From Lottia gigantea (lineage: Eukaryota > Mollusca > Gastropoda > Lottiidae), in the NCBI RefSeq assembly GCF_000327385.1, contig NW_008706978.1:87245-151244 (forward strand): a stretch of DNA of 64,000 nucleotides. The letters run 5' to 3'. Shown piece by piece: positions 61,301-64,000 of the stretch. Both the position numbers and the translations under genes were made by a program. The notes beneath the pieces were generated by a model that had not been told where the DNA came from, did not search any database, and was given only the letters and a program-made list of their open reading frames with translations. Numbering within the stretch: the first letter of the stretch is position 1; each line of letters opens with the position of its first letter.

Positions 61301-62107
61301 TAATATCAAAATGAGGATCATGTGATCCTTTATATCACAGCTATATGTTGTACAAATATGTTGTATCTGTGATAAAGTGGGTCTTCATACCTAACAACAC
61401 CTTAACCATGTTGAAAATAGCACAATGTCTTACCTCAGATTTTTAGTTGTATCGTCTGTTTGATTAACAATGAAACAAGAATGTGTTATAAAAACTATCT
61501 AATTTTATAATGGAAACTGTATTTTGATCACAGTTTTATTAGTGTTGCATGAATAAAAGACATAAGTATTCATCTTTTGAAAATAAAAAATAATGTAGAA
61601 ATTCTCAGTTTGAAACTAAGTAATCAATGTGTAAGTCTAAAAGATAGTATAGAAATAAGTATATTAACTCAATAAACTGAATTTATACAATCCCATTTAG
61701 AATTTTTTGCTTTCACATTATTTGTGTCTTAATGTTCACCAAAGCTGCCTCCAAAAATTAATATGTCAAAAAGAAAAGTTCACAAACATGTGAAGAAGTA
61801 AATAAATATTTGTCACAGGTACTATATGTTAACTAATTATGGTAATTGGGAGCATCACCTGCATGGTATCATTTATACCTAACTTTATATTATTACTATT
61901 AAACCTTTTCTCAGTATATTATTCTTACTTTCAATTTCTTTTGTGTTTTGTTAGTAATTATTGTTTCATTTTGAAGTACATTTTTCTTTTTTTCTTTTCT
62001 TTTTGTATAGTGACCACACAGTGAAATTATGGCAACAATCAACAAGTAGTGATCCTTCAGATAGTTCAGATATAGGTGAAGACAGATCTAGTGTTAGTTC
62101 TAATTAA
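13341..62107 (+). CDS. KIF21: Kinesin KIF21 ortholog, 37 exons plus one candidate cassette exon
   Basis: Plus-end-directed microtubule motor of the kinesin-4 group; family members pause or slow microtubule growth. Exons: 13341-13387, 15745-15933, 19307-19349, 22429-22611, 28557-28613, 29161-29253, 29500-29628, 29986-30153, 31555-31670, 32251-32446, 36222-36414, 36955-37021, 37364-37603, 38006-38111, 39478-39595, (39765-39836), 40856-41050, 41179-41378, 41650-41826, 42402-42501, 42781-42869, 43165-43233, 43679-43741, 43937-44053, 45997-46098, 46904-47072, 47622-47667, 48831-48903, 52447-52652, 53567-53701, 53822-53947, 54411-54553, 57388-57571, 57941-58102, 58694-58811, 59480-59650, 59855-60054, 62011-62107. 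All junctions are AG/GT and phases chain to one frame of 1628 residues (1652 with the cassette), close to human KIF21A/B. Order: motor (1-407), coiled-coil stalk, Ser/Pro linker, WD40 propeller (about 1290-1620). The ATG at 13341 opens directly into SSVRVAIR, as in the family. Confidence 0.95.
13440..14217. mobile_element. 778-bp MITE with TA duplication, copy 1 (intron 1)
   Basis: TA, then CAGTGCTGTAACCTATTTTC at the left, and ACGAAATTAGGTTGCTTGACTG then TA at the right. The ends are imperfect inverted repeats beginning CAGT, typical of Tc1/mariner-type non-autonomous elements. No transposase. A second copy lies in intron 32 (56506-57330). Confidence 0.85.
14218..15072. other. Intron 1 sequence, unremarkable
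   Basis: AT-rich intron. No exon or recognisable element found. Confidence 0.5.
15073..15236. mobile_element. 164-bp near-perfect foldback element
   Basis: TATAGAAATATTAAAACAGA at the left pairs with its reverse complement at the right (15215-15236). Arms of about 55 nt enclose a loop of about 55 nt. The right arm includes CTGAAGATCGCATAGCGTGA, then AAC, which resembles a hammerhead-ribozyme core. MITE-like and non-coding. Confidence 0.8.
15325..15535. repeat. Inverted repeat around ACTCGT/AACGAG motifs
   Basis: Left arm TTAACCACCAAAATTTTGTT, then AACGAG and GAGTTGACTGGTAT. The right arm carries ATACCAGTCGACTCG and ACAAAATTCTGTTGGTTAAC. Probably another degraded foldback element. Confidence 0.6.
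15745..15933 (+). CDS. KIF21: KIF21 exon 2
   Basis: Encodes [19 protein letters not shown] through [11 protein letters not shown]. The Cys in EKIDMC corresponds to human KIF21A C28. Flanked by CACAG and GTAAGA. Confidence 0.95.
16231..17163 (-). mobile_element. Penelope-like element, 5'-truncated copy with GIY-YIG nuclease
   Basis: Antisense in intron 2. The - strand frame (17160-16300) begins at the end of the RT ([16 protein letters not shown]), continues through a Cys-rich linker ([12 protein letters not shown]), then the GIY-YIG nuclease ([20 protein letters not shown], followed by TKNNLRTRL). The 50-N gap lies inside the nuclease. A 7-bp stem hairpin (16269-16285) is followed by the family tail ending at about 16231. 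Apart from the truncation and the gap this frame is open, so this copy is younger than the one at 1-1918. Confidence 0.9.
16550..16599. other. Assembly gap (50 N)
   Basis: Exactly 50 N. It falls within the GIY-YIG coding part of the PLE copy, so the true length of the missing DNA is unknown. Confidence 1.
17164..18570. other. Intron 2 sequence, unremarkable
   Basis: AT-rich intron with no exon or element that I can identify. Confidence 0.5.
18585..18946 (+). mobile_element. tRNA-derived SINE with 14-bp target duplication
   Basis: The head CCGCGGTGGCTCAGTGAG carries an A-box-like TGGCTCAGTGAG, and GGTTCAATCC is a B box: a Pol III promoter from a tRNA. The body of about 290 bp ends in an (ATTTC)n/T-rich tail. 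Both sides carry TGATAAGTGACTTT (18571-18584 and 18947-18960), so the copy is complete and fairly young. Confidence 0.92.
19307..19349 (+). CDS. KIF21: KIF21 exon 3
   Basis: 43 nt encoding [14 protein letters not shown]; the P-loop begins at its last two residues. Confidence 0.95.
19350..20432. other. Intron 3, first part
   Basis: AT-rich. A fragment of the TTAA-type MITE family is visible at about 20258-20330 (GGGAACGCTGATAGCATCAG, then CCTCTTTACAA). Nothing else supported. Confidence 0.5.
20433..22405. repeat. 2-kb dispersed repeat with internal modules
   Basis: Internal modules recur: GTGGGCGTGGCACATCCGGG at about 21478 and 21805, GACCTTGACCTTTG-type strings several times, and a GCAACTTTGGACTGCTCTA module at about 21190 with a weaker copy at 22285. 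Related sequence lies at 44060-45900 in intron 24. The right end (CCACGAGTGGCTCTAGTA) lies only about 25 nt before exon 4. Non-coding; family not recognised. Confidence 0.7.
22429..22611 (+). CDS. KIF21: KIF21 exon 4
   Basis: Completes the nucleotide-binding P-loop GQTGSGKT (residues 92-99), then [20 protein letters not shown] and VNAQFME. Confidence 0.95.
23047..23195 (+). mobile_element. HLE, internally deleted 149-bp copy
   Basis: Both ends are present (TTTTTATACGCCCACATG and CTTGCCTGGCAAGCTATCTT), joined with no core modules. In intron 4. Confidence 0.85.
23196..24680. other. Intron 4, unremarkable part
   Basis: AT-rich intron. No exon or defined repeat seen. Confidence 0.5.
24690..25440. 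repeat. 29-bp minisatellite, about 25 units
   Basis: Unit GGTTGTGGCCATGAAGGTCC then TTGAAAATA. The distal third (25270-25430) uses a variant ending TTTTAATGTA. Because 29 is not a multiple of 3 and no unit contains a stop on the - strand, all three - frames stay open with a repeating 29-residue pattern; these frames are not genes. In intron 4. Confidence 0.95.
25530..25780. repeat. Foldback MITE fragment (TTAA family)
   Basis: GCTGATATCAACAATTTGCA and ATTTTCAATCAG at the left mirror CTGATTGAAAATTGGAATGG-type sequence at the right. TGACGTCA-like strings lie near the centre and CCTCTTTACC at the right edge. Same family as 46219-46502 and 60253-60548. The left end is missing. Confidence 0.6.
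25781..27626. other. Intron 4, unremarkable part
   Basis: AT-rich. A short inverted repeat around TCCTAGGA/TCCTAGGAC lies at 26610-26680. No exon seen. Confidence 0.5.
27627..28328 (+). mobile_element. HLE, full-length type with about three core modules
   Basis: 5' end TTTTTATATGCCCACATGAA, (GTCC)4 at 27678-27693, modules with ACACTCTACAAG, GACGGATTTTGA and GAGTTATCGCCCTTG, and 3' end CCAGTGGGCGTATATTACC with the CTTGCCTGGCAAG hairpin. In intron 4. Confidence 0.88.
28557..28613 (+). CDS. KIF21: KIF21 exon 5
   Basis: 57 nt encoding [19 protein letters not shown], the motor segment that follows QFME. Confidence 0.95.
28728..29050. mobile_element. Possible MITE with GTTTCCACT ends (intron 5)
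   Basis: CGCGTTTCCACTAAGAATTG at the left and TTCCCCAGTGGAAACACAG at the right form short inverted ends. The GC-richer interior differs from the surrounding intron. No target duplication is clear. Confidence 0.5.
29161..29253 (+). CDS. KIF21: KIF21 exon 6
   Basis: Encodes [20 protein letters not shown] and [11 protein letters not shown]. Confidence 0.95.
29500..29628 (+). CDS. KIF21: KIF21 exon 7 (switch I)
   Basis: Contains the switch I motif SSRSH (residues 227-231) within [18 protein letters not shown]. Confidence 0.95.
29986..30153 (+). CDS. KIF21: KIF21 exon 8 (switch II)
   Basis: Contains switch [22 protein letters not shown] (DLAGSE at about 276-281), then [11 protein letters not shown]. 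Confidence 0.96.
30371..31354 (+). mobile_element. Composite HLE (5' stub + captured flank + full HLE)
   Basis: A 23-bp family 5' end (30371-30393) is followed by about 155 bp of unrelated sequence (30394-30548) that recurs at 33330-33487. A full HLE follows (30549-31354, several modules; 3' hairpin slightly degraded, TTTGTCTGGCAAGCTATCA). It looks like an internally deleted relative of the composite at 32488-34997. In intron 8. Confidence 0.8.
31555..31670 (+). CDS. KIF21: KIF21 exon 9
   Basis: Encodes [20 protein letters not shown] and [18 protein letters not shown], the conserved microtubule-binding face of the motor. Confidence 0.96.
32251..32446 (+). CDS. KIF21: KIF21 exon 10 (end of motor)
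   Basis: Encodes [35 protein letters not shown] and the first stalk helix. D354 and M358 match human KIF21A D352 and M356. Confidence 0.96.
33330..33487. repeat. Captured segment shared with 30394-30548
   Basis: TATTGCATTGATATAGATAT through CAGTTTTGTCTACAATAACA is about 95% the same at both loci, and in both it sits directly before an HLE 5' end. Confidence 0.9.
34131..34888 (-). pseudogene. Captured SWIM-domain gene fragment
   Basis: The - strand frame 34542-34093 has the pattern of a SWIM zinc finger region: [20 protein letters not shown], then SQCECAVG. The final His of the CxC...CxH finger is not in place, and the last residues run into HLE sequence. The C-terminus therefore comes from the element and the fragment is non-functional. 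SWIM domains of this type occur in multi-copy proteins of invertebrate genomes, often linked to transposons; the source gene is unknown. Confidence 0.65.
35012..36207 (+). mobile_element. HLE with a second HLE nested inside
   Basis: The outer copy starts GTGGGGGTGTATATTGATTT and ends CCAGTGGGTGTATATTACC then CTTGCCTGGCAAGCTATCTT. The inner copy (35290-35888) starts TTTTTATACGCCCACATCTC, has a (GTCC)-like tract at 35335-35370, and ends near GGTGGGCATATATGGCTGTG with a divergent 3' end. Fills the end of intron 10; the outer 3' end lies 14 nt before exon 11. Confidence 0.8.
36222..36414 (+). CDS. KIF21: KIF21 exon 11
   Basis: Stalk: [20 protein letters not shown], then [13 protein letters not shown], a heptad-type coiled coil matching the family. 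Confidence 0.93.
36955..37021 (+). CDS. KIF21: KIF21 exon 12
   Basis: Encodes [20 protein letters not shown] with L, matching the ISNMIHSYIKEIEDL segment of the vertebrate proteins. Confidence 0.92.
37364..37603 (+). CDS. KIF21: KIF21 exon 13
   Basis: Begins [20 protein letters not shown], then a Ser/Pro-rich stretch and [20 protein letters not shown]. Confidence 0.92.
38006..38111 (+). CDS. KIF21: KIF21 exon 14 (acidic)
   Basis: Acidic, Asp/Asn-rich: [20 protein letters not shown], ending ETNQ. It corresponds to the Glu/Asp-rich segment of vertebrate KIF21. Flanked by TTCTAG and GTATGT. Confidence 0.85.
38112..39477. other. Intron 14, unremarkable
   Basis: No exon or defined element. TTATACCAGTTGTGG (about 38700) and TAACTGGTATAAAAA (about 38775) form a short inverted repeat. 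Confidence 0.5.
39478..39595 (+). CDS. KIF21: KIF21 exon 15 (poly-Asp)
   Basis: Encodes [20 protein letters not shown] then more Asp/Glu, written almost wholly with GAT codons, so slippage-prone. Matches the position of the poly-acidic run in vertebrate KIF21A. Confidence 0.88.
39765..39836 (+). CDS. KIF21: KIF21 candidate cassette exon 16 (72 nt)
   Basis: Open, 72 nt, phase 1 at both ends, flanked by TTATTAG and GTAGAG. It would add [16 protein letters not shown] and LDYWEMWA. Exon 15 joins exon 17 in frame without it, so it would be optional. I know no counterpart in vertebrate KIF21. Confidence 0.45.
39837..40855. other. Intron between cassette and exon 17
   Basis: AT-rich with short TA repeats. 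No further exon found. Confidence 0.5.
40856..41050 (+). CDS. KIF21: KIF21 exon 17
   Basis: Coiled coil [20 protein letters not shown], then [16 protein letters not shown]; very close to the vertebrate LANITCEIAIKQKLIDELE block. Confidence 0.95.
41179..41378 (+). CDS. KIF21: KIF21 exon 18
   Basis: Coiled coil with [20 protein letters not shown] and [15 protein letters not shown], strongly conserved in the family. Confidence 0.96.
41650..41826 (+). CDS. KIF21: KIF21 exon 19
   Basis: Encodes [20 protein letters not shown], then [19 protein letters not shown], continuing the same helix. Confidence 0.95.
42402..42501 (+). CDS. KIF21: KIF21 exon 20
   Basis: Encodes [20 protein letters not shown] and [13 protein letters not shown], matching the ALRRQVRPMSDKVAGKV segment. 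Confidence 0.93.
42781..42869 (+). CDS. KIF21: KIF21 exon 21
   Basis: Encodes [20 protein letters not shown] and DTIEKN, the basic segment before the regulatory coiled coil (vertebrate ...TARMKWQLLERR). Confidence 0.9.
43165..43233 (+). CDS. KIF21: KIF21 exon 22 (regulatory coiled coil)
   Basis: Encodes [20 protein letters not shown] and WVK. E917 and M920 align with human KIF21A E944 and M947, sites of eye-muscle disease (CFEOM1) changes. Confidence 0.93.
43679..43741 (+). CDS. KIF21: KIF21 exon 23
   Basis: Encodes [20 protein letters not shown] and K. R927 aligns with human KIF21A R954, the main CFEOM1 residue in the autoinhibitory helix. Confidence 0.93.
43937..44053 (+). CDS. KIF21: KIF21 exon 24
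   Basis: Encodes [20 protein letters not shown] and [14 protein letters not shown], matching the [22 protein letters not shown] block. Confidence 0.94.
44060..45900. repeat. Dispersed repeat related to 20433-22405 (intron 24)
   Basis: Shares GTGGGCGTGGCATATCTGGG, GACCTTTGTTAACC-type strings and the terminal module GCAACTTTGGACTGCTCTAG, then TTAATTAACC, with the intron 3 repeat. Contains an internal direct duplication (44340-44569 and 44752-44970). Confidence 0.7.
44340..44970. repeat. Internal direct duplication of about 225 bp
   Basis: The block starting AAAAATTTACATTGACTTCT and ending TTGAAATTGTCATTACTC occurs at 44340-44569 and again at 44752-44970, with about 95% identity and short indels. 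Confidence 0.93.
45997..46098 (+). CDS. KIF21: KIF21 exon 25
   Basis: Encodes [20 protein letters not shown] then [10 protein letters not shown]995 and I997 align with human A1008 and I1010, further CFEOM1 sites. Confidence 0.95.
46219..46502. mobile_element. TTAA-type foldback MITE (intron 25)
   Basis: GGGATTGTAAAGACGTTTTC at the left and CCTCCTTACAATCC then TTTAA at the right. The interior is a palindrome around GTTTGATGACATCACTAATA. A partial second copy (right half) follows at about 46728-46853. Confidence 0.75.
46904..47072 (+). CDS. KIF21: KIF21 exon 26
   Basis: Encodes [36 protein letters not shown] and an acidic tail; matches the [21 protein letters not shown] block. Confidence 0.94.
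47622..47667 (+). CDS. KIF21: KIF21 exon 27
   Basis: 46 nt encoding [14 protein letters not shown], a Ser-rich linker. Flanked by TTTTAG and GTAAAA. Confidence 0.85.
48831..48903 (+). CDS. KIF21: KIF21 exon 28
   Basis: Encodes [20 protein letters not shown] and KKEK. Its phase joins exon 27 to exon 29 exactly. Confidence 0.82.
48904..51131. other. Intron 28, first part
   Basis: AT-rich. Contains a short tandem repeat of about 23 bp (49907-50000, ATATCATAACAATTACACTG, three to four units) and TA runs. An exon-like stretch at 49092-49152 has AG/GT borders but does not fit the reading phase. Confidence 0.5.
51132..51773 (+). mobile_element. HLE, full-length type (intron 28)
   Basis: 5' end GTTTATACGCCCACATGAAT, a GGTCCGTCCGTC tract, two to three modules (TGATGAAACTTGGTGTGATC, GAGTTATTGCCCTTGACTTT), and 3' end GCCAGTGGGCGTATGTTAGC with the hairpin slightly changed (CTTGCCTTGCAAG). 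Confidence 0.88.
52447..52652 (+). CDS. KIF21: KIF21 exon 29
   Basis: Encodes [20 protein letters not shown] and a Pro-rich stretch; matches the KARRRTTTQMELLYAD block of the vertebrate proteins. Confidence 0.94.
53139..53546 (+). mobile_element. HLE, 5'-truncated, ending 20 nt before exon 30
   Basis: Starts in the GTCCGTCGGTCCATCCGTCC tract, has about one and a half modules (CTTGATGAAACTTGATATGC), and ends GTAGTGGGCGTATGTTACC with the intact hairpin and CTATCTT. Confidence 0.85.
53567..53701 (+). CDS. KIF21: KIF21 exon 30
   Basis: Ser/Pro/Arg-rich linker: [20 protein letters not shown], then [17 protein letters not shown]. Donor taken as GT|GTAGGT, because the next possible GT would put a stop in frame. 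Confidence 0.88.
53822..53947 (+). CDS. KIF21: KIF21 exon 31
   Basis: Encodes [20 protein letters not shown] and [17 protein letters not shown]; matches the LNVFNRLTVSQGN segment. Confidence 0.92.
54411..54553 (+). CDS. KIF21: KIF21 exon 32 (start of WD40 domain)
   Basis: Encodes [20 protein letters not shown] with K, the first blade. Its last 22 nt plus the donor GTAAGT are the seed of the array that follows. Confidence 0.95.
54531..56375 (+). repeat. Splice-donor minisatellite (36/33-bp units, about 50 copies)
   Basis: Unit CTGTTATTTACAGGTAGTAA then AGGTAAGTTGTACCTG. The first copy is the real exon 32/intron 32 boundary, so each unit holds the last coding bases of the exon plus a perfect AG|GTAAGT donor. 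Units of 36 and 33 bp alternate, and both keep the reading phase. The frame that continues exon 32 stays open through about 11 units, to a stop at 54958. Some units read TTTACAG|GT (also an acceptor-like string), others TTTACATGT or TTTATGTGT. A few have lost the donor (AAATTAAG, AACATTAAG, AAGGGAAG, AAGGTTAG). Confidence 0.97.
56506..57330. mobile_element. 825-bp MITE with TA duplication, copy 2 (intron 32)
   Basis: Same family and orientation as 13440-14217: TA then a TAGTAGTGTAACCTATTTTC left end, and GAAATTAGGTTACTTGACTG then TA at the right. The poly-A stretch near 56563-56581 is longer than in copy 1. Confidence 0.85.
57388..57571 (+). CDS. KIF21: KIF21 exon 33
   Basis: Encodes [20 protein letters not shown], then [10 protein letters not shown] and [21 protein letters not shown]40 blades 1-2. 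Confidence 0.97.
57941..58102 (+). CDS. KIF21: KIF21 exon 34
   Basis: Encodes a blade with [20 protein letters not shown] and [10 protein letters not shown]. Confidence 0.96.
58421..58680 (+). mobile_element. HLE, 5'-truncated, ending 13 nt before exon 35
   Basis: Starts CTGTCGGTCCGTCCACATTT, has one and a half modules (GTGATGAAACTTGGTATGCA, GAGTTATTGCCCTTGACTTA), and ends GTGGGCGTACCTTACATTGCC with the hairpin core and CTATCTT. Confidence 0.85.
58694..58811 (+). CDS. KIF21: KIF21 exon 35
   Basis: Encodes [20 protein letters not shown], then [13 protein letters not shown]40 blade. Confidence 0.96.
59480..59650 (+). CDS. KIF21: KIF21 exon 36
   Basis: Encodes [20 protein letters not shown], then [19 protein letters not shown]; matches [22 protein letters not shown] in vertebrates. 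Confidence 0.97.
59855..60054 (+). CDS. KIF21: KIF21 exon 37
   Basis: Encodes [36 protein letters not shown] and [18 protein letters not shown]; penultimate blade. Confidence 0.97.
60055..60248. other. Intron 37, first part
   Basis: AT-rich, nothing recognised. Confidence 0.4.
60253..60548. mobile_element. TTAA-type foldback MITE (intron 37)
   Basis: TTAA, then AGGAATTGTAAAGAGGTTTT at the left and AAACCTCTTTACAATCTCT then TTAA at the right. The interior mirrors around ACTAAGTGTGTTATGACGTC and its partner. A TTAA target and inverted ends fit a piggyBac-type MITE. Confidence 0.85.
60553..62010. other. Rest of intron 37
   Basis: AT-rich. A decayed HLE 5' portion lies at about 61007-61180 (AAGTCCACATCTCCTTTGTG, then GACATATATTG, then CATTTCCTTGTAAGC). 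Nothing else supported. Confidence 0.5.
62011..62107 (+). CDS. KIF21: KIF21 exon 38 (last coding exon)
   Basis: Encodes [20 protein letters not shown], then an acidic Ser-rich tail and TAA at 62105. DHTVKLW closes the last WD40 blade. Confidence 0.97.
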
Positions 62108-62200
62108 CTTTAGATTAATATCATTAAGTAAGATCAAATATAAAAATATATATATTTACATACTTTAAAAAAAAGACTAGAAATAAATAAATTTAGAGTG
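62108..62200 (+). terminator. KIF21 3' UTR with candidate poly(A) signal
   Basis: AATAAA twice, overlapping, at 62182-62191, about 75 nt after the stop. The UTR end is not visible from sequence alone. Confidence 0.5.
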
Positions 62201-62497
62201 AAAACCTGTGAGAAATACTCTTCTGTTTAATTAATATTTTTGTTTAGATGATGACTTTTGACTAGATACATTAACTTTGGAAGTAATTTTGATAGAAAGT
62301 TGATATTCCACTGTTATATAATGTGGAATTATGAAATCACCTATTCTGATTCACATGGCTGTTTTAACTAACATAATTTTCAACTGTCACACATTTAAAG
62401 CTAAAATCCTTCAATTGGAATATTTGTTTATCATCTGAAAGAACTACACTTCAGCTTCCAATTTTTCATTTCAGAATTAAAATCTGATATATGGTTC

Positions 62498-62628
62498 TCG
62501 AGCAATAGTAACAAATCTCTGGAATTAGTGTTTTAGAAACTCTGGAATTCGCGTATTAGAAACTCTGAAATTCGCGTATTAGAAACTCTGAAATTCTCAA
62601 GCAATAGTAACGAATCTCTGGAATTCTA
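62498..62628. repeat. Short local tandem repeat
   Basis: Units of TTAGAAACTCTGAAATTCGC-type sequence, flanked on both sides by GAGCAATAGTAAC/AAGCAATAGTAAC then AATCTCTGGAATT. Confidence 0.8.
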
Positions 62629-62717
62629 ACTGTCTCCATTTTTGTACTACATGTAAAAAGTTATTAACGTCCTAGTTAAGTGTAAACAGTCTAGACTCCC
62701 TGAGTAGTTATTTCATA

Positions 62718-63444
62718 TTTATACGCCCACATGGAAATATGGACGTATATTGCCGTCGCCCCTGTCCGTAGGTCCGTTCACATTTCTTGTAGGCACGATA
62801 GAGGCTACAGTTTTTATCCAATCTTGATGAAACTTGGTATTCATGTATATATTGATGAGATCTCGGTCAAGTTACAAATTGGTAGTAATCAGATGAACGG
62901 TTTTAGAGTTATTTCCCTTGACTTTGTAGGGATGATAGAGACTACAATTTTTATCCGATCTTGATGAAACTTGGTATGCATTTATATATTGATGAGATCT
63001 TGATCAAGTGCGGAATTGGTAATAATCGGATGAACGGTTTCAGAGTAATTGCCCTTGACTTAGTAAAAACGAATCAAATTTCGATTGTATGCACGATAGA
63101 AACTACAGTTTTTATCCAACCTAGGTATGCATGTATATATTGATGAGATCTCACTCGAGTTCGTAATTGGTAACAATCAGACGAAGGGTTTCGGAGTTAT
63201 TGCCCTTGACTTAGTAAAAACTTGTCAATCTTTTATCCAATCTTGATGAAACTAGTGTGTACAGTGATGAGACATTGTTCATGTTTGAATTTCATGATAA
63301 TTTGATGAACTGTTTCAGGTTTTTGCCTTGACTTATGGATGATTTTAAGATTATTTGAAAATTTATTATTAAGCCACTAAAGATTTTGTTAGTATTCTGA
63401 CAGCTGGTAGTGGGCATATGTTACCTTGCCTGGCAAGCTATCTT
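62718..63444 (+). mobile_element. HLE, full-length type (3' flank)
   Basis: 5' end TTTATACGCCCACATGGAAA, a CCTGTCCGTAGGTCCGTTC tract, about three modules each with ACTACAGTTTTTATCC, TTGATGAGATCT and TTATTGCCCTTGACTT, and 3' end GTGGGCATATGTTACC with the intact hairpin and CTATCTT. Confidence 0.9.
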
Positions 63445-64000
63445 TTGTATATGGATAGTTAATGTTAAGCTCTATCAGATGGTAAATCAACTTTTAAGAT
63501 GATTATCTCCTGTCAAAATTTTGGAAATCTTATTCCAATTTCCATAGAACTGATAATATTCTCTGAGGCAAATTTTCCTGGATTTCTGCATAGAACTGGT
63601 TATGGAATTTTTATTATTAGTCCCTCATATATTTAACAACACAAATAACATAGTCATATTTTATAGCATTATGAAGGCCAGTAATTCATATTATGCTTAT
63701 TTGAAAAAAATACATGTATCAAGATTTCTTTAATATGACTTTATATTATGTGCTTATACCTTAATTAAAAGTGTAGTGTAGTGTATGTCTTATAATATGA
63801 TCTCCTGTTACATCTACTGTCTCTAATCATTATTTATGTATCTATAGTTTCATTTCATTGAAATATATCCTTATAGGGCATTGTCTTATAGTTTCTATCA
63901 ATTCTACAAGCCTTTCTCTGACATCACTTTTCATTTGGTTTAGACTGTAAGAATTTGATCCCATAAAGATAAATACATAATTTAGACAATCAATATGTGT
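63445..64000. other. Non-coding 3' flank
   Basis: AT-rich, with no frame or element that I can support up to the window end. Confidence 0.5.

Overview
The window is animal nuclear DNA, very AT-rich, with small exons in long repeat-filled introns. It is dominated by one host gene: an ortholog of the plus-end kinesin KIF21 (KIF21A/KIF21B), read on the + strand from the ATG at 13341 to the TAA at 62107. I place 37 coding exons with consistent phases (about 1628 codons), plus one candidate 72-nt cassette exon. The repeat content points to a lophotrochozoan, most likely a mollusc: pearl/Helentron-like elements with tandem cores, a tRNA-headed SINE, a Penelope-like element and a DIRS-like element. 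The species call is inference.

Layout. 1-1918: a decayed Penelope-like element (PLE). 1990-3430: AT-rich repeats in both orientations. 3497-11560: a nest of transposons, namely a DIRS-like fossil (parts on both strands), a Tc1/mariner-type fragment, a hAT-type element whose end exists as two inverted arms of about 0.9 kb, and a Helentron-like element inside the DIRS part. 11560-13340: non-coding, with one foldback MITE. 13341-62107: the KIF21 gene. Exons 1-10 encode the motor, exons 11-31 the stalk (acidic segment, coiled coils, regulatory coiled coil, Ser/Pro-rich linker), and exons 32-38 a WD40 propeller. 62108-64000: 3' UTR, another Helentron-like element and non-coding sequence.

The introns hold at least eleven copies of a non-autonomous, Helentron/pearl-like family (called HLE here; further copies lie outside the gene). 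Its 5' end is TATACGCCCACAT-like, followed by a (GTCC)n tract and tandem core modules, and its 3' end is GTGGGCGTATgTTACCTTGCC-like with a 13-nt hairpin. Three copies end 13-20 nt before a KIF21 splice acceptor. One composite copy carries captured foreign DNA, including part of a SWIM-domain gene.

The most unusual feature is at 54531-56375. The boundary of exon 32 (end of exon plus its perfect AG|GTAAGT donor) has been amplified about 50 times in 36/33-bp units, giving an intron that starts with an array of consensus 5' splice sites, all in the same reading phase.
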